This document shows, piece by piece, positions 1 to 8,961 of a stretch of 64,000 bases of DNA. Within the stretch, counting starts at the first letter, position 1. The number at the start of each line of letters is the position of its first letter. Source of the stretch: DATHZQ01 sp035458525 (GTDB lineage Bacteria; Actinomycetota; Acidimicrobiia; Spongiisociales; UBA5794); contig DATHZQ010000091.1 of assembly GCA_035458525.1 (NCBI GenBank), positions 62,001-126,000 of the forward strand. The letters run 5' to 3'. A model generated the notes under the pieces. The model worked only from the letters and a program-made list of their open reading frames with translations, had not been told where the DNA came from and searched no databases. A program made the position numbers and the translations under genes.

Positions 1-356
1 TGCTCTCCCTCGGGCGCATCGAAGAGGTCGCCGTAGCGGAACGTGAACGGCTCGTAATAGTCCTCGAGCTGCGGCAGGGAGGGGTTGAAGAACAGCCGGG
101 CCAGCCCCGTGGGCTTGTTGTGCAGCTTCAGGTGGAGCCGGCCTTTGGCGTCGCGCCGCCAGCCGCCGTTGTAGTGGTCCTGGTCCTCCCATCCGGTGGG
201 GTAGCCGGTGCCGGGCCGGGTCTCGACGTTGTTCCACCACATGTACTCGGCGCCGGCACGATCGGTCCACAGGTTCTTGCAGGCCACGCTGCAGGTGTGG
301 CACCCGATGCACTTGTCGAGGTGGAACAGCATGCTCATCTGGGCTCTGACTCTCAT
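1..356 (-). CDS. narH: Respiratory nitrate reductase beta subunit NarH (partial, C-terminus beyond the window)
   Basis: This is the electron-transfer subunit of the membrane-bound nitrate reductase; it carries Fe-S clusters between the heme subunit NarI and NarG. Only the first 118 codons are in the window. They show the first ferredoxin-type cluster, C16-x2-C19-x2-C22-x3-C26, followed by the family-typical stretch with WWNNVETRPG and a GWRRD motif. The ATG at 356 lies 10 bp after the narG stop, so the two are cotranscribed. An in-frame ATG at residue 7 is an alternative start. The identification rests on the cysteine spacing and on its place after narG; narJ and narI would be expected just outside the window. 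Confidence 0.93.
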   Translation of the reverse strand, partial: MRVRAQMSMLFHLDKCIGCHTCSVACKNLWTDRAGAEYMWWNNVETRPGTGYPTGWEDQDHYNGGWRRDAKGRLHLKLHNKPTGLARLFFNPSLPQLEDYYEPFTFRYGDLFDAPEGE

Positions 357-366
357 GCCAAACCGC

Positions 367-3300
367 CTAGAACTCGGGCCGGTCGATGCGCCGGACGTAG
401 ACAAAGGTGTCTCGGTTGACCCCCGTGGGGCCCCAGTAGTTGAAGAAGTAGGTGAACTGGGCGTATCCGCCGCTCATCAGCACCGGCTTGAGCCGTGCCC
501 TCGTGAGCGAGTTGTTCATCCCTGCTCGCTTCTTGCGTCTGGGTGAGATCGGAATGCCGACGGTGCGCTCCGTGGCGTGATACACGAACACCGTGCCTGC
601 AGGAATCCGCGACGAGGTGATGCATCGCTGCACGAAGACGCCGTTGTCGTTGTAGAGCTCGACCCAGTCGTTGTCCTCGATACCCAGCCGGATGGCGTCC
701 TTGTCGTTGAGCCAGATCGGGTAGCCGCCGCGGGACAGGGTCATCATGCGGTGATTGTCCGAGTAGGTCGAGTGGATCGACCACTTTCCGTGCGGCGTGA
801 TGTAGTTGAACATCTGCCCGTCCTGGCCCTCGGCCAGGGACTGCTCGGTTTCCGACAGCATCGTGTGATCCGGGCGGGGCTTGTAGATCGGCAGGTGCTC
901 GCCCCACTGCAGGTAGTTCTCGTGGTCGAGATAGAAGTGCTGGCGCCCCGTCAGGGTGCGCCACGGCACCAGATGCTCGACGTTGAAGACGAACGGTGAG
1001 TACGCCCGGCCCTTCGTCACGATGCCGCTCCACGTCGGAGTGGTCAGCACCCGACGGGGCTGAGCGACGATGTCGCTGAACGAATAGCGCGAGTCCCGCT
1101 GCCCGTCTCCCAGATGGCGGAGCATGCGGCCGGTCTTGGCTTCCTCCGCCTCGAACGCCCGGTAGGCCAGCTCGCCGTTGGACGCCGGATCGAGGGCGAG
1201 GATCGCCTCGCACACCTCGCGGTCCTGCGCCAGCGACGGCATCAGCACGCCGTTGCCGGCACCGCCGTCCTCGGACGGCTGTTTGCGTGCCAGTTCGTCG
1301 TAGAAATCGGCGACCGGGATCTTCAATCCGTGGGCGCCCACACCGTTGGCCCGGGTCCCGGCGCCAAGCCGCGACATCTGGTCCTCCAGGTTGGCGTAGT
1401 CGCGCTTCACCACCCGGAACTTGGGCATGGTCTTGCCGGGGATGGCCTCGATGTCGCCCGTGCGCCAGTCGCCGACCTCCGGTTGCGCAAGCTCGTCGGG
1501 CGTGTCGTGTTGCAGCGGCAGCATGACGACGTCCTCCACCTGACCCGGCAAGTGGTCTGCGGCCAGCTCGGACACCTTGGCCGCCACGGACCGGAAGATC
1601 TGCCAGTCCGACTTCGACTCCCACGATGGCGGCACCGCTGCCTGCATCGGATTGATGAACGAGTGCATGTCGGTGGTGTTGAGATCGTCCTTCTCGTACC
1701 AGGTCGCGGCCGGGAGGACGAGGTCCGAGTAGAGCGCACTCGTGTCCATGCGGAAATTCAGGTCGACGATCAGATCCATCTTCCCAATCGGGGCATCCGG
1801 CCTGACGGTGACTTCGGCGACACCGTGATCGTCCGGCTCCGCGGCGATGGCCGTCGAGTGCGTGCCGAGATAGTGCTTCATGAAGAACTCGTGGCCTTTG
1901 GCAGAGGTGCCAATGGCGTTGCCGCGCCAGATGAACCACGTCCGGGGCCACGACTCCGGCGCATCCGGATCGTCGATGGCGAACTCGATGTCACCCGACG
2001 TGAGCCCGTCGACGACGTGCGAGATCACGTCCGCCTCTGACTCCGCCCCGGCCCGCCTGGCAGCCCGGACGACGTCGAGCGGGTTCTGCTTGAACTGCGG
2101 AAAGAACGGCAGCCAGCCGCGTCGCACCGCCCGGGCCTGATGGTCGATCGTGTGGTCGTACGGATCGTCCGGCGACCCAATCGGGTCGTACTCCCGAAAG
2201 CCCCGCTCATAGCGCCACTGGTCGGAATGGACGTAGTGCCACGACGGGGTGTTCTGGTGCCGGGGCGCCATGCCCCAGTCGAGGCCGAAGGCGATGGCAG
2301 CCCACGAGGCCTGGTTGACCACCTTTTCCTGGCCCACGTAGTGCGCCAGACCGCCGCCGTTGACGCCGACGGAGCCGGTGAGCATCAGGCCGACGATCGC
2401 AGAGCGATACAGCAGGTTGTTGTGGTACCAGTGATTGGCGCCGGCGCCGATGATGACCATGTTCTTGCCCTTGGTGAGCTCGCCGTTGCGACCCCACTGC
2501 CTGGCGTACTCGACGACCGTGTCCCGATGGATGCCGGTGTACTGCTCCTGCCAGGCCGGCGTGTAGGGCACGTCTTCGTCGTCGTAGCTCTTGGCGTAGA
2601 AGCCGGATAGTCCGCGATCGACGCCGAATCGAGCCATCAGCAGGTCGAACACGGTGGTGACGGCCACGGTGCCTTCGCTGGTCTCGACATGGCGGACCGG
2701 GACGCCGCGCATGACGTCGCCGCCGCCCTCGAAGTCGTCGAACGTCATGTCGACGACTTCGTCGTAGCCCTCGATGAACGACAGCCGCGGGCTGATCTTG
2801 CCGCCCACCACCTTGTCCTCGAGCTCCAGGTTCCAGTGGCCCTTCTCCTCATCGGCCCAGCGGTACCCGATGCTGCCATTGGGCATCCGCGGCGCATCCG
2901 CGGTCTCGTCCCACATCAGGAGCTTCCAATCACCGTGCTCCACATCGGCGTACGGGGCGAGCCGGTTGGCACGCAGACACTTGCCCGGCTTGCCGTCCTC
3001 GACTTCGACCAGGAACGGCAGATCTGTGTATTGCCGCGTGTACTCCTCGAAGTACTCGACCTGGCGATCGCGATAGAACTCCGTGAGCAGCACGTGGTCG
3101 ACGGCCAGCCAGAACGCCGTGTCCTGGCCAGGGTTGGAAGGGATCCACCAATCGGCGTACTTGGCAACCTGGGAGAAGTCCGGGCTGAACACGACGAGTT
3201 TGGCGCCGGCGTGGCGTACCTCTGAGATGAAGTGTGTGTCCGGGGTACGGGTCATGTTGAGGTTCGAGCCCATGACCGCGATGAATCGGCTGTTGAACCA

Positions 3301-3987
3301 GTCCGCCGACTCGGGGACGTCGGTCTGCTCGCCCCAGATCTCGGGCGACGCCGGCGGAAGGTCGCAGTACCAGTCGTAGAAGCTGAGCACCGTGCCGCCC
3401 AAGAGCGACATGAACCGGCTGCCTGCGGCGTAGCTGATCTGGGACATCGCCGGTATCGGCGAGAAGCCGGCAACGCGATCGGGGCCGTACTGCTTGGTCG
3501 TGTAGACCACGGACGCGGCAGCGATCTCGAGCGCCTCAGCCCAGGAGATGCGGCGGAAGCCGCCCTTGCCGCGAGCTTCCTGGTAGCGCTTGCGCTGAAC
3601 CGGGTTCTCCTGGATCGACGCCCACGCCTTGACCGGATCGCCGAGACGCTCCTTCTTGGCCGTGCGATACAGATCGATCAGCGCACCACGGACGTACGGG
3701 TACTTCACCCGGATGGGGCTGTAGAGGTACCAGGAGTAGCTGATCCCGCGCTGGCATCCGCGCGGCTCGTACGGCGGCAGGCCCTCCTCGAGGGAGGGAT
3801 AGTCGGTCGCCTGCAGCTCCCAGGTGACGATGCCGTCCTTGACGAACACCTCCCAGGAGCAGCTCCCTGTGCAGTTCACGCCATGCGTCGTGCGAACGCG
3901 CTTGTCGTGCTGGAACCGGTTGCGATAGAACTCCTCCCAGCGGCGAGCACCCGGATCGACGGTCTCTTGGATCCACTGGTCGGTCAT
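367..3987 (-). CDS. narG: Respiratory nitrate reductase alpha subunit NarG
   Basis: NarG reduces nitrate to nitrite at a molybdenum bis-MGD centre. The 1206-residue protein is close to the usual 1220-1250. The FS0 cluster ligands are visible at the N-terminus as H35-x3-C39-x3-C43 and C78. The stretch YDWYCDLPPASP (about 203-214) contains the Asp (D209) expected to ligate molybdenum, followed by the conserved GEQTDVPESADW. There is no twin-arginine signal, so the active site should face the cytoplasm as in E. coli NarG. The start ATG overlaps the cytochrome c stop by 4 bp (ATGA), which indicates translational coupling. The gene is intact, with no sign of decay. Confidence 0.97.
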   Translation of the reverse strand: MTDQWIQETVDPGARRWEEFYRNRFQHDKRVRTTHGVNCTGSCSWEVFVKDGIVTWELQATDYPSLEEGLPPYEPRGCQRGISYSWYLYSPIRVKYPYVRGALIDLYRTAKKERLGDPVKAWASIQENPVQRKRYQEARGKGGFRRISWAEALEIAAASVVYTTKQYGPDRVAGFSPIPAMSQISYAAGSRFMSLLGGTVLSFYDWYCDLPPASPEIWGEQTDVPESADWFNSRFIAVMGSNLNMTRTPDTHFISEVRHAGAKLVVFSPDFSQVAKYADWWIPSNPGQDTAFWLAVDHVLLTEFYRDRQVEYFEEYTRQYTDLPFLVEVEDGKPGKCLRANRLAPYADVEHGDWKLLMWDETADAPRMPNGSIGYRWADEEKGHWNLELEDKVVGGKISPRLSFIEGYDEVVDMTFDDFEGGGDVMRGVPVRHVETSEGTVAVTTVFDLLMARFGVDRGLSGFYAKSYDDEDVPYTPAWQEQYTGIHRDTVVEYARQWGRNGELTKGKNMVIIGAGANHWYHNNLLYRSAIVGLMLTGSVGVNGGGLAHYVGQEKVVNQASWAAIAFGLDWGMAPRHQNTPSWHYVHSDQWRYERGFREYDPIGSPDDPYDHTIDHQARAVRRGWLPFFPQFKQNPLDVVRAARRAGAESEADVISHVVDGLTSGDIEFAIDDPDAPESWPRTWFIWRGNAIGTSAKGHEFFMKHYLGTHSTAIAAEPDDHGVAEVTVRPDAPIGKMDLIVDLNFRMDTSALYSDLVLPAATWYEKDDLNTTDMHSFINPMQAAVPPSWESKSDWQIFRSVAAKVSELAADHLPGQVEDVVMLPLQHDTPDELAQPEVGDWRTGDIEAIPGKTMPKFRVVKRDYANLEDQMSRLGAGTRANGVGAHGLKIPVADFYDELARKQPSEDGGAGNGVLMPSLAQDREVCEAILALDPASNGELAYRAFEAEEAKTGRMLRHLGDGQRDSRYSFSDIVAQPRRVLTTPTWSGIVTKGRAYSPFVFNVEHLVPWRTLTGRQHFYLDHENYLQWGEHLPIYKPRPDHTMLSETEQSLAEGQDGQMFNYITPHGKWSIHSTYSDNHRMMTLSRGGYPIWLNDKDAIRLGIEDNDWVELYNDNGVFVQRCITSSRIPAGTVFVYHATERTVGIPISPRRKKRAGMNNSLTRARLKPVLMSGGYAQFTYFFNYWGPTGVNRDTFVYVRRIDRPEF

Positions 3988-4796
3988 GTTGAGCTCCTGA
4001 GCTTCTCGAGGTAGGTGCCGCTGGGCTTGCTGACGAACAGGGCCAGGAATCCGAGCAGCGCCGCCAGCACGACGACTCCCCAGATCCAGAACATGTCGAA
4101 GCCGCCCCCGGGCGCTTCCTGGTCCACTTCCGCGAAGAAGGCAGTGAGGTCGGCGATCTCGGTTTCGGTCAGTGGGTTGTCGGCGAATAGCGGCGTCATC
4201 GTGGCCGAGGGCGGCGTTGCCAGTGCGGCGGCGGTGCCTTGCTCGCCACCAAAACGGCTGTACATGTGCGTGAGGTCCGGCCCGAGACCGCTACCACCGA
4301 GCTGATCGAAGCCAGCAGCGCCGTGGCATGCGGCACAGGCTGGAGCGCCGTTGTCGAAAACGGTGGCGCCGAGGAACAGCGACTCGCCCAGTGCGGCGTC
4401 ACCGGCGGTCGGTTCAGCGATCGGCGCCGGTTCCGGATCTTCGCCGCCGCCCTCACCGGCGAGTCCGGCCACGTATTGCGACACCGCCACGATCTGCGCA
4501 TCGGTGAGCGTCGTGATGGCCGCCATCACACCGTCATATGTCTCACCGTTGACCGTGATGGGACCCGCCAGGCCGTTGCGAATCACCGACTCGACGTAGG
4601 AGGCATCGGCAGCGTTCGGGTTGCCGGCCAGCGGCGGGAACGATCCGGGGATGCCCCGTCCGTCGGCCTGGTGACATGCGGCGCACGCCTGCTCGTAGAC
4701 GGCTCTGCCGTCCTCCTCGTCCGCAGCCGACACCGGCGCCGCGAGCGCGGCTACAACGGCGGCCACTGCGAGCGCTACCGGAAAGGAACGTTTCAC
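3984..4796 (-). CDS. Diheme c-type cytochrome with C-terminal membrane anchor (NarC-like)
   Basis: A 270-residue exported cytochrome. It has an N-terminal signal peptide (residues 1-24, cut near AAPVSA-AD) and two heme motifs, both CAACH (C38-C41-H42 and C154-C157-H158). An acidic Pro/Glu linker joins the two domains, and a transmembrane segment lies at about 236-256. Met91 and Met200 are candidate axial ligands. The start is GTG at 4796, inside the stop of the upstream regulator (GTGA), and the stop overlaps narG (ATGA). A diheme cytochrome encoded just before narG recalls narC of the Thermus nar operon, which is known to take part in electron transfer and assembly. By analogy it may connect the quinol pool or NarI to periplasmic carriers; that role is inferred. 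Confidence 0.85.
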   Translation of the reverse strand: MKRSFPVALAVAAVVAALAAPVSAADEEDGRAVYEQACAACHQADGRGIPGSFPPLAGNPNAADASYVESVIRNGLAGPITVNGETYDGVMAAITTLTDAQIVAVSQYVAGLAGEGGGEDPEPAPIAEPTAGDAALGESLFLGATVFDNGAPACAACHGAAGFDQLGGSGLGPDLTHMYSRFGGEQGTAAALATPPSATMTPLFADNPLTETEIADLTAFFAEVDQEAPGGGFDMFWIWGVVVLAALLGFLALFVSKPSGTYLEKLRSST

Positions 4797-5203
4797 TCCA
4801 AGACCCCCTGACGCGGGACAGTCGTAATGGGCTGGGTCGACAGTTCGGCGACCATCAGGTCTTTGGCCCTGATCCAGGCGTCGTGAATCGCGCAACTGTC
4901 GACCGAAGAGCACTCGCCGCCGCGCAAGGCGCAACCGTCATCAGTTGGGCCCTCGACGGCTTCGATCAGTGCCAGCAGGGAGATTGACTCCGGATCCACG
5001 GCAAGCGCATAGCCACCGGCCCGGCCCGTCACCGAATCCACCCAACCATTCCGAACCAGGGGGGCCATCACCTGGGCGAGAAATGCAGGACTCGTCCCGA
5101 TCGCATTGGCCAGCGGTGCCCCCTGGACACGAGAATGCAGATCGTCGAGCACTCCGATCGCCTCGACGGCGAGGTGGGTCTTGCGATTGATCTCGAGCCT
5201 CAT
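4793..5203 (-). CDS. Rrf2-family transcriptional regulator with three-cysteine cluster motif (NsrR/IscR type)
   Basis: A 136-residue winged-helix regulator with the Rrf2 layout: N-terminal HTH (about 25-50, with SPAFLAQVMAPLV), a GRAGGY wing at about 60-65, and cysteines C91, C98 and C104 (C-x6-C-x5-C). That spacing resembles the Fe-S ligands of NsrR and IscR, so it may sense nitric oxide or iron-sulfur status. NO is a plausible signal for a nitrate-reduction operon. It overlaps uspA upstream (ATGA) and the cytochrome downstream (GTGA), so it is made with the enzyme it may control. The perfect palindrome at 8931-8961 is a candidate operator. Cluster type and ligand are inferred. Confidence 0.88.
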   Translation of the reverse strand: MRLEINRKTHLAVEAIGVLDDLHSRVQGAPLANAIGTSPAFLAQVMAPLVRNGWVDSVTGRAGGYALAVDPESISLLALIEAVEGPTDDGCALRGGECSSVDSCAIHDAWIRAKDLMVAELSTQPITTVPRQGVLE

Positions 5204-5646
5204 GTCTCGTCCTCGGTGACGGGAGCGAGGACGACGGCGCAGCGGGCGTGATGGGCGAGCTTCGACGAGACGGAACCGAGGATGAACCGTCGCATCGCAC
5301 CCAGGCCGCGGTGCCCGACGATGATCGCATCGGCGTTACGCTCGTCAGCGACGTCGAGTATGACGTCGACGGCACCACCGGGCCGGATCACGCGATCGTG
5401 CTCGACACCCATGCGATCGAGCATCTCACCGGCTACGTCGACCGCCCGAAGCGCAGAGTCCTCGAGCCACTTCAAGCTCTCGTCGGAGATGGCTTGGTCG
5501 ACTCCGAGCACGGCAGGCGGGAGCGGCACCGCATGCACGATGGTCACGTGGGCGCCCATCGCGGCTGCCATCTCGCCGCCGATGGTCGTCGCCGACTCGC
5601 CGCCGCGGGAGCCGTCCACACCGATGAGGATCCGCTGGAATGCCAT
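5200..5646 (-). CDS. Universal stress protein (UspA family)
   Basis: A single-domain Usp of 148 residues. It begins with the usual RILIGVDGS strand-loop and ends with the nucleotide-binding motif GHRGLGAMRRFILGSVSSKL, which fits the G-x2-G-x9-G-S pattern of ATP-binding Usp proteins. It starts 22 bp after narK2 and overlaps the regulator gene (ATGA). ATG 5646 is chosen; the GTG at 5652 lies closer to the AGGAGG and is also possible. Usp genes often accompany anaerobic or nitrate-respiration genes in actinobacteria, but no specific substrate can be read from the sequence. Confidence 0.88.
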   Translation of the reverse strand: MAFQRILIGVDGSRGGESATTIGGEMAAAMGAHVTIVHAVPLPPAVLGVDQAISDESLKWLEDSALRAVDVAGEMLDRMGVEHDRVIRPGGAVDVILDVADERNADAIIVGHRGLGAMRRFILGSVSSKLAHHARCAVVLAPVTEDET

Positions 5647-5668
5647 GGTCACCTGCCCTCCTCGATCG

Positions 5669-7309
5669 TCACGGGTTCTTGTATTCGGCCTTCGGCCCCA
5701 GGTAGTACCACCAATTCAGGACCAGACAGATCGCATAGAAGATCGCAAAGCCGATCAGGGCGTACTCGGGAGTGGCCGCCTGGATCTGGTCGCCGAACTC
5801 GATCGGGATGATGAAGGCACCGTACGCGGCGACTGCCGACGTCCAGCCCAACACAGGACCGGCCTGTTCTTCGTTGAAAACGACGGCGATGGTGCGGAAC
5901 GTCGAGCCATTGCCGACGCCCGATGCCGCGAACAGGAGCAGGAACAGCAGCAGGAAGGGCAAGAAGAAGTCCTGCGGCGTCTCGGACGCATAGGCCTGGC
6001 TCATGAAGTACGCCACGCCGAGTGCACTGGCCGTCATGGTGACGGCAACGATCTGGGTGACGAGCGCACCGCCGACCTTGTCGGCGATCCATCCTCCGAC
6101 GGGACGAATGAAGGCACCGATGAATGGCCCCATCCAGGCGTAGGTCAAGGCGGAGGGGCCGTCCGGGTTGACGATGTCGTGGGTCAGTACACCATCGATC
6201 TCGACGTGCTGGAAGCCGAAGATCACCTTGATGGCAAGGGCGAAGCCGGCCGAATAGCCGATGAAGCTGCCGAACGTCATCGTGTAGATGACGCTCATGA
6301 TCCAGGTGTGCTTGTTGCTGAAGATGCGGAACTGCCGCTCCAGGTTGGCCTTGAGGTCGCCCCGTACCTGCTTGAGCAGGAGCACCGTCCCGGCAATGAC
6401 GCCGAGGATCACCGGGTAGCGGGCCCAGCTCAACCCGAGACCGGTCGGCTCGGGCAACAGGATGAAGAGACCGAGCGCCGCGGGGACGAACGCAAGACCG
6501 AGCAAGCCGGAGATCTTGCCGAACGAGCTCAGCGCACTCCCGATGTTCGGCGACACGTGTTCCGCCCGAATGTTGTTCATCTTGAACCAGCTCAGGAATG
6601 CCAGCGGGACCAGGAACACCAGCCACACGAAGCCGGCGTTGTGAATCCAGGTCTCGGTACCGGCCTCGATCTTGCCGATCAGCGTGCCTGAGGTCTGCTC
6701 GAGGACCATCGATCCGCCGCCGAAGATGCCCATCGTCATGACGAGCGGAACGAGGATCTGCATGGTCGTGACGCCTGCGTTGCCGAGGCCGGCGTTGAGG
6801 CCGAGGGCGAGGCCTTGCACCCGCTTTGGGAAGAAGAAGCTGATGTTGGACATCGACGAGGCGAAGTTGCCGCCGCCGAGACCGGACAGGAACGCCATCG
6901 CCTGGAACACCCACAGCGGTGTGTCCTGGCTGAGCAACGCAAAGCCCGTGCCGGCGGCCGGGATCATCAACAGCGCCGTGGTGAAGAAGATGGTGTTGCG
7001 GCCGCCGGCGATCCGGATGAGGAAGCTGCTCGGGATTCGCAACGTCGCCCCGGTGAGACCGGCGATCGATGACAGGGTGAACAGTTCGGCATTGGTGAAC
7101 GGGAAGCCGAGGTTGAGCATCTGGACGGTGATGACGCTCCAGTAGAGCCACACGGCGAAGCCGCACAGGAGGCTCGGGATGGAGATCCAGAGGTTCCGGT
7201 TGGCGATCTTCTTGCCGGTGCTCTCCCAGAAGGTCTCGTCCTCGACGTTCCAGTCGTAGATGTCGACCGAGGACGACCCCTTCCGCTCTTCTGCCGCTGC
7301 GGCCGTCAT
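5669..7309 (-). CDS. narK: NarK-family nitrate/nitrite transporter (second copy)
   Basis: A 546-residue MFS protein of the nitrate/nitrite porter family with about 12 membrane segments. The family signature GLGNAG appears in the fifth segment region (GLNAGLGNAGVTTM), and the second half contains NEEQAGPVLGWTSAVAAYG. It moves nitrate in, or exchanges nitrate for nitrite, across the cytoplasmic membrane, feeding NarG, whose active site is inside. The start ATG at 7309 overlaps the narK1 stop (ATGA). It differs clearly in sequence from the upstream paralogue, which suggests a division of labour such as proton symport versus nitrite exchange. Which copy does what cannot be told here. Confidence 0.93.
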   Translation of the reverse strand: MTAAAAEERKGSSSVDIYDWNVEDETFWESTGKKIANRNLWISIPSLLCGFAVWLYWSVITVQMLNLGFPFTNAELFTLSSIAGLTGATLRIPSSFLIRIAGGRNTIFFTTALLMIPAAGTGFALLSQDTPLWVFQAMAFLSGLGGGNFASSMSNISFFFPKRVQGLALGLNAGLGNAGVTTMQILVPLVMTMGIFGGGSMVLEQTSGTLIGKIEAGTETWIHNAGFVWLVFLVPLAFLSWFKMNNIRAEHVSPNIGSALSSFGKISGLLGLAFVPAALGLFILLPEPTGLGLSWARYPVILGVIAGTVLLLKQVRGDLKANLERQFRIFSNKHTWIMSVIYTMTFGSFIGYSAGFALAIKVIFGFQHVEIDGVLTHDIVNPDGPSALTYAWMGPFIGAFIRPVGGWIADKVGGALVTQIVAVTMTASALGVAYFMSQAYASETPQDFFLPFLLLFLLLFAASGVGNGSTFRTIAVVFNEEQAGPVLGWTSAVAAYGAFIIPIEFGDQIQAATPEYALIGFAIFYAICLVLNWWYYLGPKAEYKNP

Positions 7310-8913
7310 GCGGTCACCTCCAGGTCGAGGTCGTGGTCCAGGGTGTCGGCGAACGCTTCTTTCGGCTCCTCGAGCATGAAGAACGTGACGAGGAAGCTCA
7401 GCAATGCTCCCCCGGAGAGGACGAAGAAGAACGTCCGCGCATCGACCAGCGAGAAGATCACGAGATAGATGACGGCGCCGACGTTGCCGTACGCCCCCGC
7501 CATGCCGGCGATCTGGCCGGTCATGCGCTTGTTGATCATCGGGATGATGGCGAAGGTGGCGCCCTCGGCGCCTTGCACGAACACCGAGGCGAAGACCGTG
7601 ATGAGTACTGCCACGATGAGCCAGCTGATGCCACCGAACGCCGGCACGACGTTGCGGAGCCCGTCGGCGTCGACGGTGCCGTCCCACTTGCCGATGAACG
7701 CCATCAGGAAGAAGCCGATGACGATGCCCAGCATGTAGATCAGCATCGTCCGCTTGCGGTTCGTCATCCGGTCAGACAGGTAGCCACCGAGGGGGCGAGC
7801 GACCAGGTTCACGAAGGCGAAGGATGCCGCCACCACGCCGGCCACGGTTGCGGTCACCAGCGGATCGCCTGCGCTGTTGGTCAGCGGCTCGAAGGTCAGC
7901 TCGAAGAAGGCGGGCAGCATCGAGACGACGGCGAGCTCGGCACCGAAGTTGGCGAAGTACGTGCTGTTCAGCGCAGCGACACTGCCCCAGTGGTACTTCT
8001 CGTCGGCAGGTACACCCTTGCGCAGATACGGGAGGTTGATCTGGAGGGTCTTGACCACGTGCATCACGTAGATGACGGCGAGCACGCCGTAGATGAGCCA
8101 CAGCACGGTGCTGGAGATCACGGGCTCCCCGTCGATCTTCACGTTGCTGATCCGCCACGCGAGCACGCCGAGAGCGCCCATCAGCGGCATCGACCAAACC
8201 AGATACTGGGCGAGGTCGCCGTACGACGTCACCATCATCGGCTCGGTCTTCTTGGTCGTCCTCAGCTTGGCGCCCTTCGGTACGTCCCGGACGAGGAAGT
8301 AGTACATGACGCCGTATACGCCCATCACGAGGCCGTTGATCGCCATCGCCCAGCGCCACGCGTCGTCGCCGAGCCCGAACCAGCCGTCCATGACGGTGAT
8401 GGCGAACCACGGCAAGGTCATCGCGGCAAAAGCCGAGCCGAAGTTCCCCCAGCCGGCGTAGAAACCCTCGGCGCGGCCGATGTACTTCGGCGGGAACCAT
8501 TGCGCCACCATCTTGATGCCGATGACGAAACCGGCGCCGACCGAGCTCAGGACCAGCCGGGCAATGAGCAGTTGCATGAACGAGTTGCCCATCGCAAAGG
8601 CTACGGCCGGTATGGCCATGACGACCATGAGCCCGGAGAACACCACCCTGGCTCCGTAGCGGTCGATCAGCGCTCCCACCACGATCCGGGCCGGGATCGT
8701 CAAGGCCACGTTGGCGATGAGCAGGATCTTGACGTGCTCTTCGGTGAGCCAGCCGACACTGTCGAGCATCGTCGTCGACAGCGGAGCCATGTTGAACCAT
8801 ACGTAGAACGTCATGAAGAACGCGATCCACGTGTAGTGGAGCGTTCGGATGCGTTCTTGCTTGAAGTCGAGCAGCCTCGGTGCGCCCTCCTCCGTCCCAG
8901 GTCTCAGCTCCAT
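7306..8913 (-). CDS. narK: NarK-family nitrate/nitrite transporter (first gene of the nar operon)
   Basis: A 535-residue MFS nitrate porter with 12 predicted membrane segments. The nitrate signature FYAGWGNFGSAFAAMTLP lies in the first half, and a second glycine-rich motif, GQIAGMAGAYGNVGAV, in the second half. A GGGAG ribosome site lies 8 nt before ATG 8913. It is the first gene of an operon that runs unbroken to narH. The palindrome at 8931-8961 begins 18 nt upstream of its start codon, so a bound regulator would block transcription of the whole unit. Confidence 0.94.
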   Translation of the reverse strand: MELRPGTEEGAPRLLDFKQERIRTLHYTWIAFFMTFYVWFNMAPLSTTMLDSVGWLTEEHVKILLIANVALTIPARIVVGALIDRYGARVVFSGLMVVMAIPAVAFAMGNSFMQLLIARLVLSSVGAGFVIGIKMVAQWFPPKYIGRAEGFYAGWGNFGSAFAAMTLPWFAITVMDGWFGLGDDAWRWAMAINGLVMGVYGVMYYFLVRDVPKGAKLRTTKKTEPMMVTSYGDLAQYLVWSMPLMGALGVLAWRISNVKIDGEPVISSTVLWLIYGVLAVIYVMHVVKTLQINLPYLRKGVPADEKYHWGSVAALNSTYFANFGAELAVVSMLPAFFELTFEPLTNSAGDPLVTATVAGVVAASFAFVNLVARPLGGYLSDRMTNRKRTMLIYMLGIVIGFFLMAFIGKWDGTVDADGLRNVVPAFGGISWLIVAVLITVFASVFVQGAEGATFAIIPMINKRMTGQIAGMAGAYGNVGAVIYLVIFSLVDARTFFFVLSGGALLSFLVTFFMLEEPKEAFADTLDHDLDLEVTA

Positions 8914-8930
8914 ACAGCGACTCCCAGCCT

Positions 8931-8961
8931 TTATTGATTTCTTGAGTCAAGAAATCAATAA
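8931..8961. promoter_or_regulatory. Perfect 31-bp palindrome before the nar operon (candidate operator)
   Basis: Two perfect 15-bp arms, TTATTGATTTCTTGA and TCAAGAAATCAATAA, flank a single central G. The site is an AT-rich island in GC-rich DNA and lies 18-48 nt upstream of the narK1 start. A long inverted repeat with a 1-bp centre fits dimeric regulators such as NsrR-type Rrf2 proteins, and one is encoded in the operon. It does not match the FNR spacing (TTGAT-N4-ATCAA). The stop codon of the decayed upstream gene falls inside it (8947-8949). Confidence 0.7.

Noticed and set aside
7333..8937. Long open frame (534 codons) on the plus strand opposite narK1
   Set aside because: It is the high-GC shadow of narK1, rich in His, Arg, Asp and Glu with no domain, while the minus frame has clear NarK motifs.
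8931..8961. FNR/CRP site reading of the palindrome
   Set aside because: TTGAT and ATCAA are present, but 15 bp apart instead of 4; the symmetry centre lies at the single G.
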